The notes under the pieces were generated by a model that saw nothing but the letters and a program-made list of their open reading frames with translations, ran no database searches and was not told where the DNA came from. A stretch of 64,000 bases of DNA from NCBI RefSeq assembly GCF_003258595.1, contig NZ_QHHQ01000002.1:1-64000 (forward strand), read 5' to 3'. A program made the translations under genes and the position numbers. This document shows, one piece after another, positions 7,989-15,984 of this stretch; the first letter of the stretch is position 1; each line of letters opens with the position of its first letter. This stretch comes from Acuticoccus sediminis (GTDB lineage Bacteria; Pseudomonadota; Alphaproteobacteria; Rhizobiales; Amorphaceae).

Positions 7989-8889
7989 GGTTCGCAATGT
8001 CGGGGCCTCGGTCCGCGCGCGGCTTCTCGATCGCGCCCGCGCGGAGAAGACTGATTTTCAGATCCTCCTCACGCGATATGCGCTGGAGCGGCTGCTCTAC
8101 CGCCTCAGCGTCTCCGATCAGCGCGAACGGTTTGTCCTGAAAGGGGCGATGCTCTTCGCGACCTGGCGGGACGATCCCTTCCGTCCCACCCGCGACCTCG
8201 ATCTTCTGGGCCATGGCGACGCCGATCCCGCGGCGGTCGCCGAGAGCGTCCGGGCGATCTGCTCTGTGGCCGTGCCTGACGATGGCGTCGTCTTCGACGT
8301 TGAACATATCGAGGCCGCCGCAATCCGTGACGAGGCCGAGTATGCCGGCGTGCGTGTCAGGACCAGCGCCACGATCGCCGGCGCGCGCCTGCCCATACAG
8401 GTCGACGTCGGGTTCGGCGACGCCATCACCCCCGACCCGGTCGAGATCGAATACCCGGCCCTGCTCGACGCGCCGGCGCCGGTTCTGCGCGCCTATCCAC
8501 CCGAGACGGTGGTCGCCGAGAAGCTAGAGGCGATCGTTTCGCTCGGTGTCGCCAACAGCCGGATGAAGGATTTCTACGACCTCTGGATGATCGCGCAGAC
8601 GTTCCCGTTCGAAGGGCTCGTTCTCGCGAATGCCATCCAGCAGACATTCGACCGTCGCCGGACATCCTGGCCCGAACAAACGCCCTCCGGCCTCGGCGAA
8701 GCCTTTGCCAGCGAGCGGGACGCTCAGTGGCGGGCCTTTCTGGCGCGCGATCGGCTTGCGGCCGCGCCCGCTTCGCTCGTCCAGGTCACCGAAGATCTGC
8801 GGGCATTCTTACTCCCCGTGCTGGAACGGCAGCAACTCGCATCGTGGTCGCCCGGCGGTCCCTGGACGCGCACGGAGGCTGCCTCGTGA
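7978..8889 (+). CDS. abiEii: AbiEii-family nucleotidyltransferase toxin
   Basis: This 303-residue protein is a DUF1814 nucleotidyltransferase. The signature is KGAMLF (55-60) followed by RPTRDLDLLG (69-78), with Asp73 and Asp75 as the metal-binding pair. Later blocks ETVVAEKLEAIVSLG and RMKDFYDLW match the conserved motifs III and IV. Known relatives transfer nucleotides to a target such as tRNA and arrest growth. I chose ATG 7978 because the family N-terminus begins here; the longer frame upstream lies inside abiEi. The stop overlaps the GTG of the TIR gene (GTGA), so translation is probably coupled. Confidence 0.85.
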   Translation: MAREVRNVGASVRARLLDRARAEKTDFQILLTRYALERLLYRLSVSDQRERFVLKGAMLFATWRDDPFRPTRDLDLLGHGDADPAAVAESVRAICSVAVPDDGVVFDVEHIEAAAIRDEAEYAGVRVRTSATIAGARLPIQVDVGFGDAITPDPVEIEYPALLDAPAPVLRAYPPETVVAEKLEAIVSLGVANSRMKDFYDLWMIAQTFPFEGLVLANAIQQTFDRRRTSWPEQTPSGLGEAFASERDAQWRAFLARDRLAAAPASLVQVTEDLRAFLLPVLERQQLASWSPGGPWTRTEAAS

Positions 8890-10319
8890 GTTCACAGTCT
8901 CCAAACACAGGTGCGGACGCAAACGCGGAACCTCGCGAGGCGATCTTCATCAGCCACGCCGCGCCCGAGGACAACGCCTTCACGATCTGGCTGGGCGCGA
9001 AGCTCGCCGCGATGGGCTACGAGGTCTGGGCCGATGTGCTCCGGCTCAAGGGCGGCGAGGACTGGCAACGCAAACTCGAGAACGCACTGCGCCATCGCGC
9101 CTGCAAAGTACTGCTCGTCGCAAATCCCCGTGCGGTCGAGAAGCAGGGCGTGCGCAATGAAATCCAGATCGCCACCGAGGTGGCCCGCAAAATCGGCGAC
9201 AACGCCTTCATCATCCCGCTGCGCATGGAGCCCTTCGAGGCGCCCTTCCTCATCGCGCACGCGCAATACATCGACTTCACACACGGCTGGGCGCGCGGAC
9301 TGACGGAACTGTTGGAGACGCTCCGGGAGACCTATCGCGTCCCGCACAATGCTGGCGACGGCGACGCCATCTGGCGCGAAATCCAGCTCATCCACGGCAA
9401 GACGCTCGTCTCCACGCCGGAACGGCTGATCTCGAACTGGCTCCCGATCGATCGGCTGCCGAAAAAGATCCGCTATTACGAATTCAAGGGACAGGTTTCG
9501 GACCGCCAGGCGCAATCGCGCATGGCCGAGGCGCCGTGGCCCCTCAAGCCCTTCCGCCGGGGATTCCTCGCCTTCGCGCGTATCCACGACCTGCAGGACC
9601 ATTTCGGACCGAATCTCCCCATCAACCGGAAAGGCGAACGGCTCGTCGCGGGCTTCCTCGATGACGGATGGTCCAAGCTCGGCATCGAACGGCGCGACGC
9701 CCGCAATCACTTCAGCGACCTCGCACGCCAGGCGTTCGAAAAGCTGTTCGCAGCGCGCGGTCATAAGCCTTACGGGCTCTCGGGCGCCCAGACCGCTTGG
9801 TGGCCGCCCGTCGATGTCGCGCCCACCACCAAGATTTCTTTCCGCTGGGGCGAAGTCGCCGGTCTGCGCCAGATCCAGGGCGTGTCGCTCAAGCGGCAAA
9901 TGAACTGGCACTTCGGTGTCAGCGTCGCGGCACGGTCAGCGCCGGTCCGCCACGTACGCATCGTCAGCCGCCTCATCTTCACGGAGGATGGCCTCAAGCC
10001 GTTCGACGATCCCGCCAGGATGCACCGCCTGCGGCGCTCCTTCGCCAAGACCTGGCGGAACGCCCGCTGGCGGGACATGCTGCTCGCCTTCCTGTACTGG
10101 CTCGCCGAGGGTCGCGACTCCATCGCCGTGCCCGTCAGCTCCGAAGAGGGGATCGTCCTCGGCCTGCCGCCGATTGCCTGGCAGGTCCCCGTCAGCCTGC
10201 CGGTCGAGAACGAAATCCCCGAGCCCGACGACGACGATCCGAGCGACGACGACGAGCCGGACGATGCGGACGGCCCGCGTGACGACGACGGTCCGGAGGA
10301 GGCTGGCGATGACGTCTAG
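8886..10319 (+). CDS. TIR-domain protein, probable TIR-APAZ partner of a short Argonaute
   Basis: This protein of about 477 residues starts at GTG 8886, overlapping the abiEii stop by 4 nt. Residues about 17-150 are a TIR domain: IFISHAAPED (20-29), YEVWADVLRLKGGEDW (45-60) and a candidate catalytic Glu92 in RNEI. The following ~300 residues, from NWLPIDRLPKKIRYYEF onward, fit the position of an APAZ domain, the part that binds short prokaryotic Argonautes. I infer this from the PIWI gene next door. In SPARTA systems this pair degrades NAD(P)+ after guide-directed recognition of invader nucleic acid. The last ~40 residues are extremely acidic (runs of Asp/Glu), which is unusual. An ATGA-type junction would be typical, but the overlap with the next gene is 11 nt. 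Confidence 0.8.
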   Translation: MSSQSPNTGADANAEPREAIFISHAAPEDNAFTIWLGAKLAAMGYEVWADVLRLKGGEDWQRKLENALRHRACKVLLVANPRAVEKQGVRNEIQIATEVARKIGDNAFIIPLRMEPFEAPFLIAHAQYIDFTHGWARGLTELLETLRETYRVPHNAGDGDAIWREIQLIHGKTLVSTPERLISNWLPIDRLPKKIRYYEFKGQVSDRQAQSRMAEAPWPLKPFRRGFLAFARIHDLQDHFGPNLPINRKGERLVAGFLDDGWSKLGIERRDARNHFSDLARQAFEKLFAARGHKPYGLSGAQTAWWPPVDVAPTTKISFRWGEVAGLRQIQGVSLKRQMNWHFGVSVAARSAPVRHVRIVSRLIFTEDGLKPFDDPARMHRLRRSFAKTWRNARWRDMLLAFLYWLAEGRDSIAVPVSSEEGIVLGLPPIAWQVPVSLPVENEIPEPDDDDPSDDDEPDDADGPRDDDGPEEAGDDV

Positions 10320-11871
10320 GCCGCTCCCGTTCAAGCCCCGGACTCTCTATCTGGAAGAACCCCTGCTCGAGTTCCGTCACGGCCAGCGTCTCGTCTACCC
10401 CCGCGACGGCCTCTTTCTCTACGGCCCCGTCGGCGAGACGAAACAATTGCCAGCAATCCGCTATGGCGTGATCGGCACGCCGGACGGCGTGCAACGCTTC
10501 AGAGCCTGGGCAATGACCATGGCCGGCTTCATCGACATCCCGCCGCCGGGCCCGCGATCGCGGGCGGTCGAACCCCAGCATGTGCCCTTCCCCGGCTTCG
10601 CCGAGGCCTTTCACGCCGACTGGCCAATTGACCCGCCCTGTCTCATCGACGATCTCGACGACGCGGAGATCGAGCGCACCCTCCGGATCGCCAACCGTCA
10701 CGAGGCGATCCGCAGCACCGTCGATCTGTTCCTGTCCCGCCTCGTCGCGGAAAATAATCGCCTCGAGAGCGCGCCGCAATTCTGGTTCGTCGTCATTCCA
10801 GAGCGCGTCTACGACCTCGGCCGCCCGCAGTCGACCGTGAGACGCGACGATCGCGTGGCCGGGACGGTGACCATCACGCAGCGCCGTGCCCGGCAACTTC
10901 AGACCCAGCCCACCCTGTTCGGCGACGACGAACGCGAGGCCGAGGTCTACCAGTATGCGACGCATTTCCGGCGCCAGTTGAAGGCGCGCCTGCTGAAGGA
11001 GCGGATCGTCACGCAGATCGTCCGCGAGACCACATTGGCGCCCGGCGACTTTCGCCGCGAGAGCGGAATGCCGGTCCGACGCGTCGAGGATCCGGCAACG
11101 ATCGCCTGGAAGCTCGGAACCGGAGCTTACTACAAGGCGGGCGGCAAACCCTGGCAGCTGGCCGATGTCCGGCCCGGCGTCTGCTATGTCGGCCTCGTCT
11201 ACAAGCGCAGCGAACTGATGAGCGACAAGCGGCACGCCTGCTGCGCGGCGCAAATGTTCCTGTCTGACGGGGAAGGCGTAGTCTTCCGCGGCGCGCTCGG
11301 CCCGTGGTTCCAGACGGACACGAAGCAATTCCACCTCGATCACGATGCGGCCAGGAACCTCATTCAGATGGTGGTCGGCGAGTACTCACGGCTGCATGAC
11401 GGTCCGCCATCCGAGCTCTTCATCCACGCGAAATCCGCGTTCACCGATGACGAGTGGCGTGGCTTCGCCGCCGGCTGCGACGATGAAACCAATCTCGTCG
11501 GCGTGCAGATCGCCGACGCGCGCGACGACCTGAAGCTCTACCGCCCCGGCGAATATCCGGTCATCCGAGGCACGGCGCTCCAGATCGGCGAACGCCATGC
11601 CCTGCTCTGGACATCAGGCTATGTGCCGCGGCTCGACACCTATATGGGACCGGAGACGCCGAACCCGATCTCCGTGCGCGTTCTCCGCGGCGAATGCGCC
11701 TTGAAGACCGTCCTGTCGGACGTGCTCGGCCTCACGAAGATCAACTTCAATTCCTGCCTGCACAACGATCGGCTACCCGTCACGATCCGGTTCGCCAACG
11801 CCGTCGGCGATGTCCTGATCTCCGCGCCGATCGATAGCGAACCCAAACTCCCCTTCAAGTTCTACATATGA
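10309..11871 (+). CDS. Short prokaryotic Argonaute-like (MID-PIWI) protein
   Basis: This protein of about 520 residues starts at ATG 10309, inside the end of the TIR gene. The C-terminal half reads as PIWI: CYVGLVYKRSE, PSELFIHAKSAFTDDEW, and the terminal LTKINFNSCLHNDRLPVTI with FANAVGDVL. The positions that hold catalytic Asp in slicing Argonautes (after the first strand and after the IH motif) are not Asp here. The nuclease is therefore probably inactive, as in short pAgos. Such proteins use a guide to find invader DNA or RNA and then switch on the TIR effector. The N-terminal 200 residues may contain MID and a short added domain; length is slightly above the usual 450-500. Confidence 0.75.
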   Translation: MTSRPLPFKPRTLYLEEPLLEFRHGQRLVYPRDGLFLYGPVGETKQLPAIRYGVIGTPDGVQRFRAWAMTMAGFIDIPPPGPRSRAVEPQHVPFPGFAEAFHADWPIDPPCLIDDLDDAEIERTLRIANRHEAIRSTVDLFLSRLVAENNRLESAPQFWFVVIPERVYDLGRPQSTVRRDDRVAGTVTITQRRARQLQTQPTLFGDDEREAEVYQYATHFRRQLKARLLKERIVTQIVRETTLAPGDFRRESGMPVRRVEDPATIAWKLGTGAYYKAGGKPWQLADVRPGVCYVGLVYKRSELMSDKRHACCAAQMFLSDGEGVVFRGALGPWFQTDTKQFHLDHDAARNLIQMVVGEYSRLHDGPPSELFIHAKSAFTDDEWRGFAAGCDDETNLVGVQIADARDDLKLYRPGEYPVIRGTALQIGERHALLWTSGYVPRLDTYMGPETPNPISVRVLRGECALKTVLSDVLGLTKINFNSCLHNDRLPVTIRFANAVGDVLISAPIDSEPKLPFKFYI

Positions 11872-11918
11872 GAATTGTCTGGGCGTGCAGATGATGCCGG
11901 AAAAGACTGAGAACGAAC

Positions 11919-12716
11919 ATGGCTTTCTTCACACGGGACCAGTTGGAGGCGATCGCCGGAGCGCTCGGCGACACAGATGCCGGCCTGACCGGTGCCGAGA
12001 TTCAACACCTGCTCGCGTCCAGCAAGATGACGGACCCCGGCCCCGCCACCAAGCGTGTCCGCATCTACAACGCTTTCGCCGCGAGCCAGAACACCAAGAA
12101 GAACCGCACAAACATACTCGAATTCATCCGCCTCGCGATGAGGCCGGCGCGCTACAGCCGTCAGCCCGAACGCTACGAACCCATGCGCGCGCTCCTGAAC
12201 CAGGCGCTGGCCTTTGCCGGTCTCGTCGTTGACGAAGCCGGCAACCTGACATCGACCGAGGCCGCGCAGACATTGCCGGAGGCACAGCGCCGGGCCCGAG
12301 ACCTGAGGGCCGACCTCGAGGGACGGGGCGTCCATCCGGACGTCCTGAAATTCTGTCGCGCCGAGCTCCTGGCGGACAACTATTTCCATGCGGTCCAGGA
12401 GGCCGTGAAGAGCGTCGCCGACAAGATGCGCAGCCGGACCGGGTTGACCGATGACGGCGCCGCGCTCGTCGATCGGGTTCTCGGCGGCGATCCTCCGCTG
12501 CTGGCGATCAATTCGCGGACCAGCGCGAGCGAACACAGCGAACAGAAGGGCTTCGCCAATCTGGTGCGCGGAACCTTCGGGATGTTTCGGAACCCCACGG
12601 CTCACGAGGCGCGCATTCATTGGGTCATGACAAAAGAGGACGCGGAAGATCTGCTGACAATCGTTTCGCTGATCCACCGCCGCCTCGACCAGGCTCACAT
12701 GCCACCGCGGGTGTAG
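11919..12716 (+). CDS. TIGR02391/Ymh-family protein with HEPN-like motif
   Basis: This 265-residue protein starts 47 bp after the PIWI gene and is on the same strand. Residues about 155-260 match the Ymh (TIGR02391) domain: DNYFHAVQEAVKSVADKMR, then SEQKGFANLVRG and FRNPTAHE (near 223-230). The RN..AHE block resembles a HEPN RNase site (RX4-6H). Ymh proteins are often found in phage and defence loci but their activity is not established. The gap to the pAgo gene is short and I see no terminator, so it may be the fifth gene of the operon. A separate promoter is also possible. Confidence 0.75.
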   Translation: MAFFTRDQLEAIAGALGDTDAGLTGAEIQHLLASSKMTDPGPATKRVRIYNAFAASQNTKKNRTNILEFIRLAMRPARYSRQPERYEPMRALLNQALAFAGLVVDEAGNLTSTEAAQTLPEAQRRARDLRADLEGRGVHPDVLKFCRAELLADNYFHAVQEAVKSVADKMRSRTGLTDDGAALVDRVLGGDPPLLAINSRTSASEHSEQKGFANLVRGTFGMFRNPTAHEARIHWVMTKEDAEDLLTIVSLIHRRLDQAHMPPRV

Positions 12717-12779
12717 CTTGGCCTCTGCCGGCACATGCGAGGTCGCCTCACGCGATCAGATTGTCGTTTGCGAACCGGC

Positions 12780-13504
12780 CTAAGCCGAGGCCTCAGGATC
12801 CTGCTTGACCGGATCATGGCGGCGCGCCGAGACATCCGTGATCCGCTCTTCGATCCAATCCGCGAGCTTCTCCACCTCTGTAATCGCCGCGCCCAGGTTC
12901 TCCTCGGTGATCTCGAGCCTGGGGGCAAGCAGAGTGTCGGGGTCGGCACCGTCGTCGACCCACATCCTGAGCTCGCCTTCGCTCGCGAAGATCAGGTCGC
13001 GATGCCTTGTCAGCGTCTTGGGATCATGCCGGGCACCGAGCGTTGACAGGTGCTCGCCAGGCTGCGCGCGATTGCGCGCCAGCACGATCTGCTCGATGAC
13101 GTCGAAACGCACCGGGCAGTCGGTCCAGTCAGTTGGAGAAGTTCGCCAAGCGCGCCCTTGTAGGCCGACAGGAAGCCTTCCTTTTTCGCGATCGCCTTGC
13201 CTTCCGCACTCAGTCGGAATCCCAACTGCTGTTCAAGGGCCTTGCAGTACAGTTTGAGGGCGTCCGACAGGAGCGAGACGGCCGACCGTCCAACGACCTG
13301 TGCGGCGTCATCCGCCTCTATCCACTCCTCCAGGAAGGCTGGTTCGCCGTATTCGGGATCAAAGGACGGCGGTGGCTCATCATAGGGGCTCTCCTCGGCA
13401 TCGATCTTCCGCTGGATTTCGCGGAACGGGCCGACCCCCGTGAAATAGTAGCGCCCGATGAAGCGGGTTCGCAGACGGAGAAAGTATGCCGCGTCCACGT
13501 TCAA
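12780..13504 (-). pseudogene. Frameshifted gene downstream of the HEPN-like gene
   Basis: Two leftward frames appear to be halves of one protein. The first (13504 down to about 13120) starts MNVDAAYFLRLRTRF and contains SLLSDALKLYCKALEQQLGF and KGALGELLQL. The continuation, WTDCPVRFDVIEQIVLARNRAQ, is in another frame and runs to 12780. One missing base near 13120-13140 would join them. A separate gene starting at GTG 13112 is the alternative. The ATG at 13504 overlaps the stop of the HEPN-like gene (ATGA), so they are an operon. The intact product would be about 240 residues of unknown family. Confidence 0.6.
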
Positions 13505-14241
13505 TCACCCGCCGCGTTGGCAGCCGCTTCGGGGATCGCCACCGCCTCGGTGTCGGATTCATCGAGCCCCAGATCTTCGGCCAGTACCTCGTCAATCGCT
13601 TCGCGGTTCAGCCAATCGACCCAGAGCTGCAGGAACGCCCGGTAATCGGCCATCTTGATCCGGAGAAAGTGGAGTTTCGTCGGATTGTTTAGCCTGTCCG
13701 TGCTCACAAAGGCGAAGCGACACACCGGAGCACCCGAATTCGAGCGGCCATGCTGATCCAGGTACAAGACACCGCCATGAGCCAAGGCGTTGCGAAGGAT
13801 ACGACAGAAAGTATCGGCGGCAAGGGACCTCGCACGTTCAACTGCCTCTGGTGCATCGAGTTGCGCCGCGACGGAATCCGGCAAGCCCTCTACCGCCAAG
13901 TTCGGAAAGCCCGCCCCTCTCTCCAGCGTCGCGTACTGCCACGGGCCGGTGAAGAACTTCGCCTCGTGAACCTTTCCCTTGAGGTCGATCGCACGATCGA
14001 CGGCGTCCGCGAGTCTTGGGTTCAGGACCGCGTCGTTCATATGACCTTCGGCGCGCTTCTGCTTGTATTTCAGAATGCGTTCGATCGGCAGGATCACGAT
14101 CGGCATAGAGATGGACAGCAGAAACGTCGCCTTCAATGGAAGCCTCGTTCCGTCGGAATCGCTTAGCTGCTCGTACAGGTCGCGAAGGAGTTGGTGCGCC
14201 CGTTTCGGCACCTCGAGACTGAAATGAGTCGGGTTGCCCAT
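13501..14241 (-). CDS. HEPN-like hypothetical protein
   Basis: This 246-residue protein is the first gene of a leftward pair. It contains CRILRNALAHGG, in which Arg150-Asn151 and His155 form an RX4H motif like that of HEPN ribonucleases. A hydrophobic stretch, FLLSISMPIVILPIERIL (about 40-57), could be a core helix rather than a membrane segment. The last 20 residues are Ala-rich and acidic. The second gene of the pair overlaps by 4 nt but is frameshifted. HEPN proteins commonly act as toxins with an antitoxin partner, so loss of the partner frame would be notable. No named family is recognised. Confidence 0.65.
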   Translation of the reverse strand: MGNPTHFSLEVPKRAHQLLRDLYEQLSDSDGTRLPLKATFLLSISMPIVILPIERILKYKQKRAEGHMNDAVLNPRLADAVDRAIDLKGKVHEAKFFTGPWQYATLERGAGFPNLAVEGLPDSVAAQLDAPEAVERARSLAADTFCRILRNALAHGGVLYLDQHGRSNSGAPVCRFAFVSTDRLNNPTKLHFLRIKMADYRAFLQLWVDWLNREAIDEVLAEDLGLDESDTEAVAIPEAAANAAGD

Positions 14242-14349
14242 GGCCTATCCTCTGATCAACAAACAATATGCCAGCAGAACGCTCAGGTCTCTAAGACTTC
14301 AGGTTCCCACAGCGAACGGAAATCTCGTACCGCCCATGAGATGTTGGGA

Positions 14350-14416
14350 GGGGAAAGCCTTCCCCTGCGGCCGAGCCCGTAGTCTCGCCCGACCCCTTCT
14401 GCGGGGACACCCCGCA
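14350..14416 (+). promoter_or_regulatory. Two strong hairpins in the ardC leader
   Basis: GGGGAA/TTCCCC (14350-14365) and TGCGGGG/CCCCGCA (14400-14416) are perfect hairpins in the untranslated region before ArdC. They precede the shared nested hairpin at 14429-14498. They could be part of a structured leader or a terminator for transcription entering from the left; there is no U-run. Confidence 0.45.
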
Positions 14417-14428
14417 ACGCCCCGAGAG

Positions 14429-14498
14429 TGAGAGTGCGGACCGGTTTGCCGTGACGGGTTGGAAGTCGAGAGAAAGGCTCTCGGCGCCCGTCGCGGAG
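14429..14498 (+). promoter_or_regulatory. Shared nested-hairpin leader, copy 1 (ardC)
   Basis: The order of elements is GTGAGAG, then GACGGG (14453-14458), an inner stem GAGAG/CTCTC, CCCGTC (14487-14492), then the Shine-Dalgarno GCGGAG. GACGGG pairs with CCCGTC around the inner stem. The same layout occurs at 15905-15975 and 18816-18905. The stem ends directly before the ribosome-binding site, so it could control translation. Confidence 0.65.
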
Positions 14499-14505
14499 AA
14501 CCGCG

Positions 14506-15468
14506 ATGTCCAGACACAAGCGAAACGCCCGCGCCAGGCGCGACCGGACCAATCTCTATTCCGAGATCACCGACAAGATCATCGCCGAGCTGGAGGCCGG
14601 CCGCGTGCCTTGGGTCCAGCCATGGGGCACGGCGGCGGCGAAGGCGCCGCTCGGCCTTCCGAAGAACGCCTCGACCGGCCGAACCTATTCCGGAATCAAC
14701 GTGCTGCTGCTCTGGGGCGCCGTCATTGAGCGCGGCTTTTCCGGCCAGAGCTGGCTGACCTTCCGCCAGGCGCTGTCGCTCGGCGGAAATGTCCGTAAGG
14801 GCGAACGCGGCACCACCGTCGTCTATGCTGATCGCTTCGTGCCGGAGGACGAGAAGCGGCACGCTCGCGAGACCGGCGAGGAAGCCCAGGCGATCCCGTT
14901 CCTGAAGCGCTTCACCGTTTTCAACACGGATCAGTGCGAGAACCTGCCCGAGGATGTCGCGGCGGCTACGCCGCAGGTGCCGACGGGTTTGATAGAACCG
15001 CGCGTAGAGGCCCTGATCGAAGCCTCCGGCATCGATTTCCGCATCGGCGGAAATCGCGCCTTCTATGTGCCGGCGCACGACTACGTGCAGGTGCCGCCGC
15101 CGCAGGCCTATTTCGAGCCGGTCAACTGGCACCGTACGGCGCTGCACGAACTCGGTCATGCCAGCGGCGCTTCCCACCGGCTCAATCGCGATCTCTCCGG
15201 ATCGTTCGGATCGAAGCAATACGCCTTCGAAGAGCTGATCGCGGAGATCAACGCCGCATTCTGCTGCGCCTCGCTCGGCATTGAGCCGACCGTCCGGCAC
15301 GCCGATTACATCGGATCCTGGCTGGAGGTTCTGCGGGAAGACAATCGCGCCATCGTCCGCGCTGCCAGCCAGGCAAGCAAGGCCGCCGACTGGCTTCTGG
15401 CCTTCCTGCCTGAAGACGAGCAGCGGCGCGATGAGGAAGAACTCTCTCTCGACAGGAGGGGGGCATGA
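14506..15468 (+). CDS. ardC: ArdC-family antirestriction protein
   Basis: This 320-residue protein has the two ArdC parts. The N-terminal single-stranded DNA-binding domain (about 15-135) includes DKIIAELEAGRVPWVQPW and SGINVLLLW. The C-terminal zincin-like metallopeptidase has HELGHASG around residue 215 and a downstream Glu in YAFEELIAE. ArdC proteins coat incoming single-stranded DNA and protect a conjugative element from host restriction during entry. It is the first gene after the shared leader and its stop overlaps the DUF2958 start by 4 nt. Early placement in the element fits expression on entry. Confidence 0.9.
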   Translation: MSRHKRNARARRDRTNLYSEITDKIIAELEAGRVPWVQPWGTAAAKAPLGLPKNASTGRTYSGINVLLLWGAVIERGFSGQSWLTFRQALSLGGNVRKGERGTTVVYADRFVPEDEKRHARETGEEAQAIPFLKRFTVFNTDQCENLPEDVAAATPQVPTGLIEPRVEALIEASGIDFRIGGNRAFYVPAHDYVQVPPPQAYFEPVNWHRTALHELGHASGASHRLNRDLSGSFGSKQYAFEELIAEINAAFCCASLGIEPTVRHADYIGSWLEVLREDNRAIVRAASQASKAADWLLAFLPEDEQRRDEEELSLDRRGA

Positions 15469-15851
15469 TCCTCCTGACCGACAACCTGCGCGATCTCCTG
15501 CTCGCCAATGGTCGGCAGTGCGATTTCGACCATGTGCCGGTGGTCAAGTTCTTCAATCCCATCGGCGCCGGCACATGGCTCATCACCGAGGTGGAACCCG
15601 ACGGCGACACACTGTTCGGTCTCGCCGATCTCGGCTTCGGCTGTCCGGAGCTCGGCAGCTTCAGCCTGTCCGAGCTGACCTCTGTGCGCCTGCCCTTCGG
15701 CATGGGTATCGAACGGGACATCCTGTTCGAAGCCGCATTCCCGCTATCGGTTTATGCCGAGGCGGCGCGTCAGGCGGGGAGCATCGTGGAGAGCGAACGG
15801 CTGCTCACGATCACTGCCGCGTCTCTGCGGTCTCTGCGGGGCGGACATTGA
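15465..15851 (+). CDS. DUF2958 protein
   Basis: This 128-residue protein begins MILLTDNLRDLLLANG and contains VVKFFNPIGAGTWLITE and FGLADLGFGCPELGSFSLSE, the hallmark of DUF2958. Members sit beside ArdC in plasmids and ICEs; their biochemical role is not known. The ATG overlaps the ardC stop (ATGA), so the two proteins are made together. No signal or membrane segment is present. Confidence 0.9.
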   Translation: MILLTDNLRDLLLANGRQCDFDHVPVVKFFNPIGAGTWLITEVEPDGDTLFGLADLGFGCPELGSFSLSELTSVRLPFGMGIERDILFEAAFPLSVYAEAARQAGSIVESERLLTITAASLRSLRGGH

Positions 15852-15904
15852 CTTCCGTTCCGCCCCATCGGCTCGGTCTTCTCGCCGTAGCCTCAGAAAG
15901 AAGA

Positions 15905-15975
15905 GTGAGAGGGCTGCGCCCTTTTCCGTGACGGGTTTCAAGCCGAGAGAGAGGCTCACGGCGCCCGTCGCGGAG
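15905..15975 (+). promoter_or_regulatory. Shared nested-hairpin leader, copy 2 (parB)
   Basis: GTGAGAG (15905-15911) is followed by GACGGG (15930-15935), an inner stem CCGAGAG/CTCACGG with one mismatch, CCCGTC (15964-15969) and GCGGAG. Inner-stem bases differ from copy 1 while the outer pairing is kept. The ParB start codon is 9 nt downstream of GCGGAG. Confidence 0.65.
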
Positions 15976-15984
15976 TAACTCACC

